This document shows, in pieces, positions 23,796 to 36,721 of a DNA stretch of 64,000 nt. Position 1 is the first letter of the stretch. Every line of letters begins with the position of its first letter. Both the position numbers and the translations under genes were made by a program. The stretch is from the NCBI RefSeq assembly GCF_932294415.1, contig NC_065536.1, positions 11,397,974 to 11,461,973 on the forward strand, written 5' to 3'. Under the pieces are notes generated by a model that was given only the letters and a program-made list of their open reading frames with translations, was not told the DNA's origin and ran no database searches. The stretch comes from Quercus robur (Eukaryota; Streptophyta; Magnoliopsida; Fagales; Fagaceae).

Positions 23796-26200
23796 CTCTT
23801 TAGCCTAGCTAGCCCAACTGTCATTTACTTTCTCAACAATCAAACTAGTCCTAGCCACCACATTCCACTTTGAAATAAAGTCAATTGCTTTTCAATTTTG
23901 TAGCTTCCAATCTGAACATGACAGATAAATAGGAGGAAACCAACTTATCAAAAAAATAAAAAGGAGTAAACCAGTAGAAGCATACACATCCAATTAAAAC
24001 TCAATTTTCACAATGGGATTATGAACATCCATAATTTGTGTAAGTAACTTTTGAACTTGCTTTTAAAAAAATTTGTGGCAAAGAGGTACTTGCATAATTG
24101 AGGTCTTAGTGTAAAAAAAAATTGCACAAAAATCAATTAGCCTGTTCAAAGAATTACATTTTTTATAACTGATGTAGTGATCATCAGCCCATGTACTTGT
24201 TTTAACTCAGATGGTTTTACATTTCTCTAACAAAGTAAGGATAGAGTTACATGATTTCTTTGGTTTTACATTTCTCTAACAAAGTAAAGATAGAGTTATA
24301 CAGTTTCTTTAGGGGCTCAAGTAAGGAGATATTACATGACTAGACTGGAAATTTGGAAGGTATTTGGGGCATATTGCATAACAAGATTGGATTTAACCAA
24401 TAAGTATAAAATAACTTTATGCTTTGCTAGTCCTAAAGAAAGCTTCAATGGACATTGAACAACTTTTTCTTTTTCTTTTTTTTTTCTTTGTGTGTGTGTG
24501 TGCGCGCGCGTGCGTGCTAGTCCTAAAGAAAGCTTCAATGGACATTGAACAACTTTTTCTTTTTCTTTTTCTTTTTTCTTTGTGTGTGGAGAAAAGGACC
24601 TTGAACAGCTTTATTCTTTGCTTGAGATTAGAATTATGCAAACTCCCTTTATAAAAGAGCAAGATTGAATAAGTGATTTTGTAGGAAACATTATGGATTC
24701 TATCTCAAACAAAATACTAATATACAAACCATACTCAAAATTAGCACTCACTACTATCTTTATGTCAATATTTCTCTAAAGATTGACATTGCTATTGCAC
24801 ATTAAGGGGGAAAAAATTGAATCTATGCAATTCATCAAATTGATGCTACACTTAGGATGCAAATAAATGTGGAGAAATTTGGTCAGAAATTTAGGTTGTA
24901 AACTAGCTGAGCCTAATTCAAACTCAACTCAACAACAAATGTAAAATATTCAAATTTGGTTTAAGCTTAAACCAAGCTTACAAATTATATATGAGTTTGA
25001 GCTCATAAGAAAGTCTAAAAACTTGAGCTTAGCTTGACTTGACTTAATTCATTAATCAAGCCATACTCAAGTTCAAACTCAAGCACAATCCAATACAAGT
25101 ATATTATGAAGCCCATTTAATTTGGAGATGTGGTCCAAACTCTCAATTAATGAAAGATTTAAAAAAATATGAGTTTGTTTTTCAAGCTAATTACTAAGGT
25201 CATCAACCAACCTAAGCTCAGATTGTTTTAGGCTTATATAGGGCTCGTTTGGTTATAGAGTTCAAAAATTATTGTTTAAAAAGATGTGAAAACTGTAGTT
25301 TAAAAAGTGTTATTGAAATACATGTTTTTAGTGTTTATAAAAAAAAAAAATGTGTTTGGTATCATGGTTTAAATAACATGTTTCAGTGTTCAAAAACATA
25401 AAATATGTGTTTGGTATGTGTGTGTTAGATGGTAAAAAAAAGCTGAACAAAGTACAAAATAAATATTTTTTAAATCAGCAAAGTACAAAATAAATATAAA
25501 ATATTTTTTAAATGCTGCCGGGTTGTGTCTGTGTGGGTGAGACCATTCTTTCAAAAAGCTGACAGGTGGGCCTTAATACTGTTCAACTTAATTACAAAAG
25601 TGCCACTCAACAATAGTTTTTGTTGTTCAAAATCAGTCTAAAGGTGATTTCAAAAACTATTGTTTTAAATATATGTTTTGAGCAATATTTTTCAAACACC
25701 CCTGTTCTGGAATGGTCTACCAAACGTATTTTTTTTGTTTTTGAACAATATTGTTCAGTGTTTAAACACTAAACAATATGTTTTGAAATCAATGACCAAA
25801 CACCCTTATAAGGTCCGTTTGTTAGTCATTTTGAGAGCTTAAAAATTAAAAGAATATTTTTAAAACTCAAAAATCTGTTTTGAAATCACAACTCATCATA
25901 ATTTTATTACAATTGCTTATTTTAAATTCAAAATACTGTTTCCTAACAGTTTATACAAACACACCAATAGAGTTGAAATGCTCCCACATTAAAATTGAGT
26001 AATATCATCTTTATAATTATCGGTTACCTCTTGTTGTTAGAATTTCTATTAATGGAAAATTCAAATTTTATTACACACGTGTTTTTAAAAACTGTGATAT
26101 TTTTATCCAAAAAAAAAAAAAAAAAACTAGAAAAGAGGTCTGTTTGGGGATATTTGTAAACAAACATTTGGGGCAGACGCAAGTAAAAGTTTAAAACACA
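23796..26200. other. AT-rich stretch with short tandem duplications and a possible MITE
   Basis: No gene is recognised. There is a 49-bp tandem duplication at 24213-24311 and a 90-bp tandem duplication at 24431-24590, the latter with alternating TG/CG dinucleotides at 24489-24515. A MITE-like segment at about 25242-25803 has ends related to GGG(CTC)GTTTGGT inverted. Open frames here come from the low-complexity repeats. Confidence 0.4.
25242..25803. mobile_element. Possible MITE with GTTTGG ends
   Basis: The left end GGGCTCGTTTGGTTAT and the right end ATGACCAAACACCC are roughly inverted. The interior repeats TTCAAAAA..ATTGTTTAAA motifs in both orientations, as in many plant MITEs. No clean target duplication could be fixed (TTATA is possible), so the boundaries are approximate. 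Confidence 0.3.
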
Positions 26201-26205
26201 TCGTC

Positions 26206-26211
26206 CACGTG
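26206..26211. promoter_or_regulatory. G-box upstream of the mannosidase first-exon relic
   Basis: A CACGTG palindrome about 150 bp upstream of ATG 26362, followed by a pyrimidine-rich CTCTCTC leader. It probably represents the surviving promoter region of the ancestral mannosidase gene. Confidence 0.35.
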
Positions 26212-26361
26212 GCTGTCCGGCCCCACCTCCGACTTTCAAATTACCAAAACTACCCCTGTTCTTTCTCTCGTCTCTCTCTCACACACCGACAGACTCAAAA
26301 GAATCACACACTGACTCTGATCACTCTCTCATTTGTGAGCGAGTATGACTCAGTTGGCTTA

Positions 26362-27601
26362 AATGGCGAGTACAAGAAAGACTCGGGCTGACTCGCAGCG
26401 ATGTCCACAGAGGTTAACTTGAGTAGTGGAACTCACCACCTTCCCTTGGCTAAACGCCGTCGTTCCCGGAACGTAAATTTATCTTTCACTCTCTTCAATC
26501 TTTATTAATTAATTTAACATTTTGCAATTGCTTGTGAATTTTGGTTAAACTTATTGGGTTTTGTAAGTTATGTGTTGGGTAGGGTAGGAAGAATGCATTT
26601 CGGCTTCGCAAATCAAAATTTTCAATAATACATTTTGGTTTCTACCCTGCTCATTACAATTTTGACCATATATGCCATTAATTTTACAGGGTTGGATTCT
26701 AATGATGGTTGTATTTGCATAAGTTTGGTCTTGATATTTCATTCAAATTCATATACAGTGGAATCATTAAATATAAATAATGTTTTATCCTTCAAAATTC
26801 CAAGCATTTTTCTATTTCTTAGATCCTAATATGAGTGGTTATCAGCTTCAAGACAGTTTTCTATTTCTGATTTCGATGCTTGATCTTTGTAATTATCAGT
26901 GTATCTCTTGCATACTCCCCTTGTACATGGGTTGCACCTCTGCTCTTTATTGAATTATTTACTCATAAAGAAAAGGGTTTTGAAAGGGAGAGTCACAGTA
27001 TGCTAGAACTTCTGTATGCATCCTCCCGTGATAAAGGAAAGGAAATTCCACGGACATTCACTTCTTATTGTGTCTTTTACATTTAAGAATGTGTTTTCGT
27101 TTTATTGTAACCTATCCATATGTTCTATTGCCAGTTGAATGAACCATATATTTGTAGAATATATCAAAGGGTCCAATTTTGAAATTGAAATGCATGTTGG
27201 AAATGTGGCCAAGAAAGCTAACTAGAAATTTAACATATATGAACAATTTCATGGTTAGGCGAGGAAATGGTGATTTTGATATGGCCTCAGGAGAACTTGC
27301 AACTAGTGGGACAGATGAAAAACATGAGGTTGATTTGTTCTAGAAGATTTGCAGATTTTTCACAAATGAAAATGATAGTTTGAAGGTTACCAAAGTAAAT
27401 GGGGTTAATATAGGAGTTGCTTTCTTCTTTCATTTTTCTATTCATGCTTTGAAGACAGATCACAAGGAAGGAGAGGACATGAGAGTTCTTCCTGTTCATT
27501 ACTCAAACAACTATTTTTCACTGGTGCCCAGCGAGGTTATGCCCATTAAGATCACTTTTAAGGTCCCTCCAGGTGTCACTGGTAGGCATACTGTTCATTG
27601 A
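26362..27601 (+). pseudogene. Mannosylglycoprotein endo-beta-mannosidase relic (first and last exons)
   Basis: The first part (26362-26473) reads, with indels, like the start of plant endo-beta-mannosidase: DSG(stop)LAAMSTEVNLSSGT, where relatives have DSGWLAARSTEVNL.GTQ. The tryptophan codon is now TGA. Intron-1-like sequence follows, then the last exon from about 27165 (GSNFEIEMHVGNVAKKAN...) through [40 protein letters not shown] to GRHTVH and TGA at 27599. Inside the last exon there is a TAG after DLF at about 27340, and residues before GRHTVH are deleted. All middle exons with the catalytic residues are absent. It is clearly a pseudogene, related to the 55-57 kb copy. Confidence 0.7.
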
Positions 27602-28140
27602 GCTGGGTAAACATATGCTTTTAATGCTGTTTGCAACCATGTGGTAATATAAACTCTATCGAGGTCAAGTTTTACAGAGGAGATGATAACCACAAATTCC
27701 GGGAATGCTGGAATATAATTCCAACTTTTACTTGCTTATTTGTCCTGTTTTGCTTTGAGAAACATTTGTTACTTAGTTTCACCAGTGATATGAGGAATAA
27801 AGGAAGTTAAACAAATTGACAGAAACTTCAAATTTTCTGCCAATGTTAACTAGTTCTTCTTAAGTGAAATTCCTTCAAATTTATCATATACAGTGTTTAA
27901 GTGTTGACTCCATGTCACTATCTATAAAGGGTAGTGTTTACTGTTTGTTAAAGGGTAGTATTATTTGAATATCCAAGCAATAATGGGAATCGAGGGAAAC
28001 ATTTGTTAAGTAAAATATCTTCACTCTTCTGATTTAACATGTGTCGATCCCTGCTAGATCTTGAGTGCAAATTGTGCAATATACATTTCCTGAGGTCAAT
28101 GATAGCATGCATTTTTATGTTACTTTGTGGAGAATACAGT

Positions 28141-30369
28141 TTTTCTTGAAAATATCCTGCATGTCAGTCATTCATAAAGGAATTAAAACATGTATCTATT
28201 CATTTGAATTGCATGCAGTTTTTATGGTGAGCATGTGACGGGAGATATTTTCTATAACCCGAGAGGGGGAAAATTTGTAAACAATTTTATAATAGTGAAA
28301 TTTCCGGATAACCTTTAATGGTTTGTTACCTATGTAACTCAGCATTTTTTTTAATTTAATTTTATTGTTGAGAATGATGAATTGCATGTCTTTATGTTAT
28401 CTTTTAGTTACTACTTCATAACTGTTTAGTGAGCTTTGAAGATGCCAAAGCTGATGAAAATTGAAATAGTAGTGCAACTGGAGGATTCATTTTATAACCC
28501 TATTCTGTTGCAACAATTAAGGTTGAATTTAAAGACTTCTTCAACCATCAATTCTTGCTTTTCAATTTGGATGTTTATGGATAACAATAATGAGTTATTC
28601 ATGGTCTATTATTTGGCTAAGATGTTGGCACTTAATATGGACAATTGAAGCATGGGATAGATTATGATCAAAATTGCTTGAAGCACAATGCTTTGAAGAG
28701 AGAACAAAAAAATCTTATATGGGATCTGATGTGGTTGATCAACACAGGAATAATGGAGAAAAAGATCCATAATTCTCTTAAGTGTATCCACTTGGCACAG
28801 AATCTTCAAGTTTGGATGCTATAATACCTATCAAAAAAAAAAAAAGATTGGATGCTAGAATAACTTGGATAATTAAAGGTTAGCTTTGTGGGAGAGTGAT
28901 GAAGATGGGTTGTATTTTGATGGAAACATTAAAGATGGTGGAATTGGATAACAATTTAAGAAATAATGGTGCAGATCCTTACTTAGCAATGAGTTATAGC
29001 TCAATTTAGTGGTTGCTTCTCAATGCTCCCATAATGAGACATGACATTGTGGCTGGCAATGAGTTCTAAGATGCTACACTTATATTGGGACCCATTCTTT
29101 GTTTCTTTTGTTTTCTTCCCAACTGCTTGTACTTAATTGAACTTATTCATGTAAAGGCTTCCTGTGTCATGTCAACTTGTAGGTCACTAGACTCACTACT
29201 CTAAACATTAGTAGACGCAGATTTATCATTAGTCATGGAAATTCTAATTTTTGGACTAAGTTTTAGCTTGCTCCAGATAATTCTATATCTCCTGAGCCTT
29301 TACTTTATTTTTAAGCCATTATTTATAGTCTTTGAGAGATTGGGAGAGGTTAAGGAACCAATTGGCCTTCATTTGGAGCACCAGCTATAGTATATGATCA
29401 CAGTACAAACTTTCTGTTGGTCATACCTATGTTACCAAGCTTTAGGGGGTGGTTTTTGGGTTATGCATTTGTACAAATTTAGAATTTCATTCTGCCTCCA
29501 TATTGTAATTTCCTTTTGGTCATATTCAAATCAATTTTCCTTCCTTTTGGGTTACACTCTTCCTTTTTTCACAGATATGCAGATGCAGATAGTCTTTTAT
29601 TCTCCCGCGGGTTCATTAACAGCATTTTAATATAATGGGTGGAAATTTAGAGAAGCAATGTTTTCAAAATCTTATTGTCAGGTACCTTCATTCTTACACT
29701 CTTATGTTCTTTACGAAATCTTGTTCTCTTTTATTTACTTATTTTTAATTTTTTGGGGTTTTTCACTTTTGAAGTTAAATCTCTTTATTGTGTTATTGTT
29801 TGTTCATTTTCTTGCTTATACACAATCAATACAAGTTCAACTTTTAACTTAGGCACAGGACAATGGTTACAAAAGATAATGGGAACATATTCTTGTAATA
29901 AATATGGAGATTATTTCCTTAGAAGATCAAATTTACTCATGGTATTAAAAAAAAATGCAGCCAATTCTTTTTAACTCCAAAAAACATTATTTTGTTTAGA
30001 ATAACTAAAAATGTGATGGGTGCATGTGAGTCAATCCGCCTCTGTTTTATAGTTGTGCGAATTGTAGATTCTTTCTTCAAAAATCCTTTGTTAAATTACC
30101 TAGAAAAAGCAACACCCACTCACCCATCTCCCAAAGAAACTATAGGGATCAGTTGTTTTGGTGTCATTGAATAAATGAAACTAAATGCTTGATTAAATGT
30201 GCTCCCTGTGGCAAAAAAATCAGTTTCTTGCAATTCTCTACACCTTCTCAAGATTGGTTTATGGATGAAAATCAATTCTAAATTATTGAATATTCTAGAA
30301 AGAAGAATTGTTTCCATGTAGTAGCAATATTGTTTTCCAGATCTCTTGGTTAAGAATAATGGAGACCTC

Positions 30370-30409
<40 letters not shown>

Positions 30410-30543
30410 ATAATGGAGACAATGAAAGTGGTTATGATGTGAGCTTTGTTTTAAGTGTGTAGAATCTTATGTTTCCAGCAAACCCACACCAAAGATATTT
30501 TCTGTTGGAAGATTTATAGATGGTTATCTTATGCTGGTTGTAG
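28141..30543. other. Intergenic, no gene recognised
   Basis: A few open frames of 60-100 codons occur but none shows a family motif. The segment near 28935-29060 (GGAATTGGATAACAATTTAA...CTCAATGCTCCCATA) resembles 46677-46770, pointing to a shared unknown repeat or gene relic. A long poly(A) run lies at about 30373-30407. Confidence 0.35.
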
Positions 30544-31370
30544 GGGATGAAAACCTTAGTGCAAAAAGTTCTCATTCACTTGCAGAAGCAATGCCAGAAG
30601 ATGCTCGGTATTGTGATAACAACCTCTATGGAGCCATTGACATTTATCTCAAGGTACAGAAGATTTTTCGTTCCTAGTGATCATTACTTTATCTGAAAAT
30701 TGAGCTACTGAGACCTGCAAAATCATAAAAATTAAGATTTAATTTGACTAAGAATCATTGTAATATCAAATTTGTGTTGTTTATTGAATATGTTAAAGCT
30801 TAGTGGCTATTAATCTTCTTAGATAAACTTCAAAGCTTAGCCCTCCATTTGAATGACATACATTTTGATGGACTTTAAGAACGTGTAACCTCACATTTTG
30901 ACCAGTCATAGAAGCAGTAAAATTTAAGTTGCAAATGACCATTCTTTATGTAGGCACACCCTAGCATGAGTGAAGAAGAAAAAGTGCTTATCAAAAAAAG
31001 AAGAAAAAGTAAGTGTATGTAGAACCCTGGAATACCATAGACTATCAAAAGAAGCACGTGAGCATGTGATGAAGAATGATCAATTGCCCTTGAAAATAAC
31101 AACATGATTCATCTTTTTAGACCGAGGTAACATGACAAGGTCAATGACAGATTTTGGATCAAACTGCCAAGAACAAAGACTCAGGTAATTATCAGAGTTT
31201 CTAAAGGTATAAAAGAGGAAGGGATGAATTCGCAAAAAGAGTTAAAGATAGTGTAGAAAGAGGTTGACACAATGAAAGTGCAACTGATTGAATTACAAAT
31301 GTGTAAGCTAAAGCTGCAAAGACAAGTGAAGAAATCCAGTCAAACCAGAAGGGAAAACGCAGCTTTGTAA
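30544..31370 (+). pseudogene. NPH3-domain (BTB/POZ-NPH3) protein, C-terminal part
   Basis: Exon 30544-30653 encodes DENLSAKSSHSLAEAMPEDARYCDNNLYGAIDIYLK and ends at a GT donor. The next exon starts at 30954 with AHPSMSEEEKV and continues VCRTLEYHRLSKEAREHVMKNDQLPLKITT, RGNMTRSMTDFGSN, and a coiled-coil-like tail ending LQMCKLKLQRQVKKSS before TAA. This is the end of the NPH3 domain (..LYRAIDIYLKAHP.., ..EAREH...N..LPL..) of phototropism/auxin-transport adaptor proteins. Lesions: a short duplicated insertion after EEEKV (30987-31008), TGA at 31105, a frameshift near 31190 and TAG at 31254. The BTB domain and N-terminus are absent. Non-functional. Confidence 0.8.
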
Positions 31371-31570
31371 AGAAAATAAGTTCTGGTTCAAAATCTGATT
31401 TTGCTTTGTTGAAATTGAAGTGTGCCTTGTTAGTTTTTAGGATTTTTTTTTTTTTGAGAAAATAGAAAAGTTATTTTTTTAGGAAAATGAAATTATATAT
31501 TTGCCTCCTAATTTTTTGCAGTGAAAAAAAGAGAGGAATTTTTCAGCACCATGGCCAAGCTATTTATCAT

Positions 31571-31737
31571 GGTTTAAAAAACCGGACCGGAGGCAAAACC
31601 AGATTTGCCTCCGGTTCCCCGTTTTTACCAAAATTTGACCAGTTTTTGCTGACTTTAGATATTTTTTTAAACCAGACTGGTCTCCAATTCCCGGTTCAAC
31701 TGGTCAGACCGTTCGGTCTGGTCCAATTTTTAAAACC
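31571..31737. mobile_element. Small palindromic element with AACCGG ends
   Basis: It begins GGTTTAAAAAACCGGACCGG and ends GGTCTGGTCCAATTTTTAAAACC, an imperfect inverted repeat of about 25 bp. Inside is a further inverted pair (GGAGGCAAA..TTTGCCTCC). This resembles plant MITEs with AACCGGACCGG termini. I could not define a target duplication. Confidence 0.4.
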
Positions 31738-32262
31738 TTGTAATAGGTCATATTCCTTAGGATGGTTACGTTATGTTAGAGAACTCTCTTCTGTTCCTGT
31801 CTCCAAGACTAGTCAATTAAGTTGTATCATTAAATTTTTTGTGTGTGGATGATTGGTATTAAATTTGTCAATGATATTTCTATTTTTATGTTCTGGCAAT
31901 GTGGGTTGGCAGCCGTCACTTGTACTTAAAAGATTTGACCCAACTGTTTTCCATTGTAATGCAACTTTGACAATTCATTGTTGTAGTGTATCAAGAAAAG
32001 AAACCAAATCAAATTTATGAAACTTTTTTTCTTTTCTATAACATGGAACCTCTTCAATTCATTGTTGGACTATTATTCAATTCTTTCTACAAAAAAACAT
32101 GGGTTGGAAGCACTTTTAACCCTTAAAATTTGAAATTATTTATATTTTGGTCGTTTATGTTTGATTATGTTTTCATATTGGTCGTGTTTTATATTTTCTT
32201 TAGTAATCCAACTGTTCATATTTGTTTCTTTTTCTTTAAGAATGACTTTCCTGTGTTCCACG

Positions 32263-32299
32263 TATTATCTGGATTTAATCTTGTTAAATCCAGATAATA
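32263..32299. repeat. Perfect 16-bp inverted repeat
   Basis: TATTATCTGGATTTAA and its exact complement are separated by the 5-base loop TCTTG. There is no GC-rich stem or U-run of a bacterial-type terminator, and no adjacent gene. It may be a small foldback relic. Confidence 0.5.
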
Positions 32300-33181
32300 T
32301 GGATAAGTTTATAGATTTCATTATTGGTTTTGGAATCCCACATATTTTAGAAAAATAACAAGGAGTTAGACATCAAAGATTTGTCCTGTGTTTAATGTGA
32401 GCGATTGTGAGAAGTATGGATGTATGGTTGTCATCTTGTTTTAAGTAATTTTGCATTAGCAATTGCTATATTTTATGGATAAAACTTAGGTACGATACCT
32501 TAGATGCATTACATTAGATTCTCAAATTTAAATGCAACTGCTCATAAAAAAAAATTCAATGCAACCAAGTGTTTTACTACTAAGGTATGTTATTTGCAGT
32601 ATCCTTTATAATTTTTAATTACTTCTACAATACTTGTCACTACTGATTATATATAGTGATTGTTTTGGCTAAAAATATGTGCAGATATTATCAAACTACA
32701 GCCGATCAAAGATTATTCAGAGGTAAACCAGTTGCTATGTTTCTTGAATTTTAGCAGTGATGTGTTAAGCTGTGCTAACAATTATTTTTTCATTTTAATT
32801 TATTCTTCCTTTTTTCTTTGCCCAAGCTATATCCATTCAGTTGTTGATTAGGAATGATTAATTGCTGTTTGCTACAAGTGCTCAAGCATTCTAACGAAAC
32901 TGCCAACTTTCTGAACAGTTATTGATAAAATATTGTTCTTTACTTTTGTAATGTATCTGGGTATACTGTATTGAGTATTAACTGATGCGTGGTATTTCAT
33001 TAGCCCAGCTCGCACGCAAATACATATTTCATAATAATTGAGTAAAATGACTTTCTATGAATCATAATTATTTCACTTGGGAACTTAATGATGTAATCTA
33101 TATGTACTTCATTATTTACCTGTTGTTTCTTTCATTGTACAATTTATCTTCTGTTCTTACCATTGAGGTTCCATTTTGTAG

Positions 33182-34851
33182 GGAATGTTTAGAGCCATTC
33201 GAAAAGCCAGAATGTGAAGCATTTGATATCTTTGTTAATGAGGTTCTCTGTGTTGGCAAAAGTACTGCTGCATTCATTTTATTCTAAAATACACTTGATG
33301 GATCTACTCTTACCATATTGCTTGCACATACCTACCACCAAAAGGGACACTCCTGGTCATTATCATGTGCACAAAGTACTCTTTTGCTATTCTACCTATT
33401 TTTGAAGATCATAAGCTACTCCCTCTATTGAGGACCTGTTCAGGCTGAGGGTTTAAAAAAAAAAAAAAAAAAATACTCAGCACTAACATCTGCGCAATTT
33501 GAAACACATAAGCCGCTTACTGGAAATATCCAATGAAATTTTAGAAATATAACCTCTTTTCATGTCTCTTAATTTTGTGCTATTATGCAAATTTGGTTAA
33601 CTGAGAAATGCCTGTTCAATCTTATGACCATATTCTAAAATTTTTAATAATTAAAAAATTACTACATCAAATGATTATCAACCTTTCAGGATGAGTGTAC
33701 AGCCATATTTGTGAAAATCACTTTATAAAAATAATTTTCCATTTGATGGTTATCATTTAACTTATTTTTCCAATCAAAATGTGAAATCTTTTGTTTTTCT
33801 TCTCCCACTCATCTATGCAATTTTTGAATCATCTGCAGGGTGTCCATAATCCATGTTCATGTGTAAAAAGGGCACTTCATTCCTTTTCATTTGCTTCTAC
33901 TGGAAGTGCTAGGGTGTCTTCACAAGGTTGGTTAATTCTCTTATTTTTCCATTCTTTCTGAGCTTGTATGTTGTTGAGTATTAGGTCTAGGCCCACTTCC
34001 CCAATACCTAATACTATATGTACTGTCATTGTACTATTATACTACCAGCTGTACTATACTTATATACCTCTATATTATCTTAACTAGGTTGAGAGCTTAT
34101 ATCCTAAATAGAAGAATTCGAAGAAAGGCACATGTTGCCAGTTTGGCTTTTTTTCATAAAAAAAAGTTTCCAGTTTGGTAGTTCCAATAGTATTATAATT
34201 ATTATCATGAATTTGATCCACTGATATTAATTAAATTTCAAAACATCTGTGCATATGACTAGGTCATGGTGAAAACTACCAAGTTCAGCTTGCAGTAGGT
34301 CAGTGCCCAAGAAGTTGTATCCATTATGTTACGCCTTCGCAGTGATATCTTGGAGGAACTACTACACAGGTAGATAGTCATATCTCTTACCTTCCTTGAA
34401 ATCACTATTGACTGTTGTAGGCAAAAATATTGACACAAATGAACGGTATAGAGTCACTAAACTGTAGTCACACTTGTGAAAGAAATGGAGCTAGCATGTG
34501 TTCTTGACTCAGCTTGATTAGTGTATCACCTGCATTTTCATGCTCCATATCTATTACAGCCAAATCCCAGGATAAGCATACACTGGTTGGTGCTATGAAT
34601 AACCTTGATATGGTCACATATCACTGACACATGTACTATCTTACAATTTTGGGATATATCTTATGGCTTCTAACTATGGTTTCTATTTCTGGTTTCTTTG
34701 ATATCATAGTATCTTGAGCATGCCTTATAATTCATCAGCCGAGGCAAAATTGCTTTATTCTTTTATAGTTAAAGCCAAGTTTGAGAACAATCGGTACCTA
34801 AAGCTGAAGAAGCAACCCAAAACTTCAACCCAACATGTTGATTGGTTTTAA
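33182..34851 (+). pseudogene. Ferredoxin-domain gene, last four exons (copy III), broken
   Basis: Exons are visible at 33182-33265 (ECLEPFEKPECEAFDIFVNEVLCVGK), 33839-33926 (..CSCVKRALHSFSFASTGSARVSSQ), 34263-34369 (HGENYQVQLAVGQCPRSCIHYVTPSQ) and 34719-34851 (SMPYNSSAEAKLLYS...STQHVDWF, TAA). This copy shows the ferredoxin half missing from copies I and II: FVNEVLCVGK is the first cysteine cluster region and CPRSCI the second. The cluster spacing after CVGK is disturbed, and a short deletion right after TPSQ gives TGA in the third exon. The 5' end of the gene is not recognisable; the NPH3 relic lies upstream instead. It is a pseudogene. Confidence 0.65.
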
Positions 34852-36131
34852 CATTTGAATGGCTGCAAACTCATGGCCAATCACACCTAGATTATTGGAG
34901 AAAATGGAAGCTGATGTTGCTTATATATGCCTCCAATCATCTATGTGAATGCTGAATATTGGTGGTGATTATTTAACTCATCATTGATCTGACTCGCTGC
35001 TTGGAGGTGCCTTCTTGTAAAGTGCATGCACATTGAAAAACAATCCTAGGTAATAATTTGTCTGCTAAGGAGATGCGTAAAATCCTTTTCTTCCCCCCAC
35101 ACCTCCACCCATTGGGAGCTGGGGGAGGGGGCGTTGATTGGATTTATGTTAATGGCATGTGTATGTAGATAGAAGTTCACATTATATTTTTGTTATTGTT
35201 ACAGAATCTACCATATTTTTCGAAAGGAAGTTCAGTAAATACTAAATATTGCTGTGATATCAATTGATTATGCTCCTATGCTCCATAAAACAGTTCTTCG
35301 CTTACTAAACCTACCTTAATTACAAGCTTCTAGTTGGTCAGCTTCTCATCTGCTACAGGAAGGGTAACACTAATTTGTTTCTATGAGTGAAGTTCTTGTG
35401 GTTCCACCACCACATTCAGCACCATGGCATGCCATTCAGTGAATTAAAGTAGATGAACAAGATCTTATGGTTCTCCACAATCTCCACTTTCAGTTTTCAG
35501 ATGTGGTTCTTATGCTTTTTACAACATGTGAAAGCCAAACAAACCTAGAAACTGTAATATGATGCTTAAAGCCACGATGCATAGCCTTCTTGTGGATTAG
35601 TATCCGAGCGACAGAGACCATGCCAAACGATCATGTATTGTCTGTCTGCATGCGTGGTAGTTCAACATCTGCTCAGACCAATAATTAAAGAAAAAATATT
35701 TTTCCCCAGCCACATTTGATACATTATTACTCAATGGAGAGTTGGGAGAAAATGAATGTAAACATTATTGCTCAATACAGGATCATAGGCTTAGAGGGAA
35801 AAAGTAGAGGAATAGGGGAGAGATATAGAGAGAGATGAAAACGAGTTGCGCTTTAATTGGGTGCATCTTGCATCATTTCCTGCTATATTATTGAAGAACA
35901 GACACTATTTACCCTCTCATAAAAAGAAATCGAAGAACAAAAACTTGATTGAGATTGTGTAAATTAAATACGGGAAGAAGTCCTGTCAAATAAAGATTTT
36001 TTCTTTTGACCATCTTTTGATTGTATTACAATGTATAAGAACCACCACTACAAATAGTACTATACCCTTGATTGTGTGAAATATTCAAATCCGAATTATG
36101 CATTATAATATAGAATTCAAGCCACAGAATT

Positions 36132-36603
36132 GGCCAAAATGGCCCATTAGCATTAATTTTTGAAATATTTAGCAACAGAGCACTGTTTCGGAAATAATTA
36201 GGGAAATACCACATTTTCTGGTACTCGAGCATGGTGAGCTCGAGTACCATCTTTTCATTGGTCAAACATCTTCTCAAAAAAAAAAAAAAACGCCGTTATA
36301 GGGCCCAAAAACGTCACTATAGGGCTTAAAAACGCCACTATAGGGCCCCTTGAACCTGTTATGGGGATTTATAAAAAAAATTTTGCAGGAAAACGCCGCT
36401 ATAGGGCCCGAAAACGTCACTATAGGGCTTAAAAACGCCACTATAGGGCTCCTTGAATATGGGGCGACAGTGGATTAAAAAAACATGGTACTCGAGCTCA
36501 CCAAGCTCGAGTACCAGAAAAATTGGTATTTCCCTAATTATTTCCGAAACAGTGCTCTGTTGCTAAATATTTCAAAAATTAATGCTAATGGGCCTTTTTG
36601 GCC
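36132..36603. mobile_element. Foldback Mutator-like MITE (472 bp)
   Basis: Nearly perfect inverted repeats of about 100 bp run from GGCCAAAATGGCCCATTAGC inward to GGTACTCGAGC. A 9-bp target duplication CACAGAATT lies at 36123-36131 and 36604-36612. The other copies of the block (near 2070 and 16545) show the uninterrupted site CTACAGAATT. The 9-bp duplication and long inverted repeats are typical of Mutator-like elements. The interior has two direct copies (36288-36353 and 36391-36455) of a unit built from GCC(G/A)CTATAGGGC repeats. No protein is encoded. Confidence 0.88.
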
Positions 36604-36721
36604 CACAGAATTTATTGAGTAATATTGTTGGATTGAAATATATTGATTATGAAAAATTGCAAAGGGCCTTACTCTATATAGAAGAAAAGATAAAAACAGA
36701 GGGCCATTTTGAAATGGCCTT

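Noticed and set aside
24417-24662. Overlapping open frames with duplicated Cys/Phe or Lys-rich segments
   Set aside because: They arise from the 90-bp tandem duplication and its TTTTTC/TG-CG repeats; no family motif.
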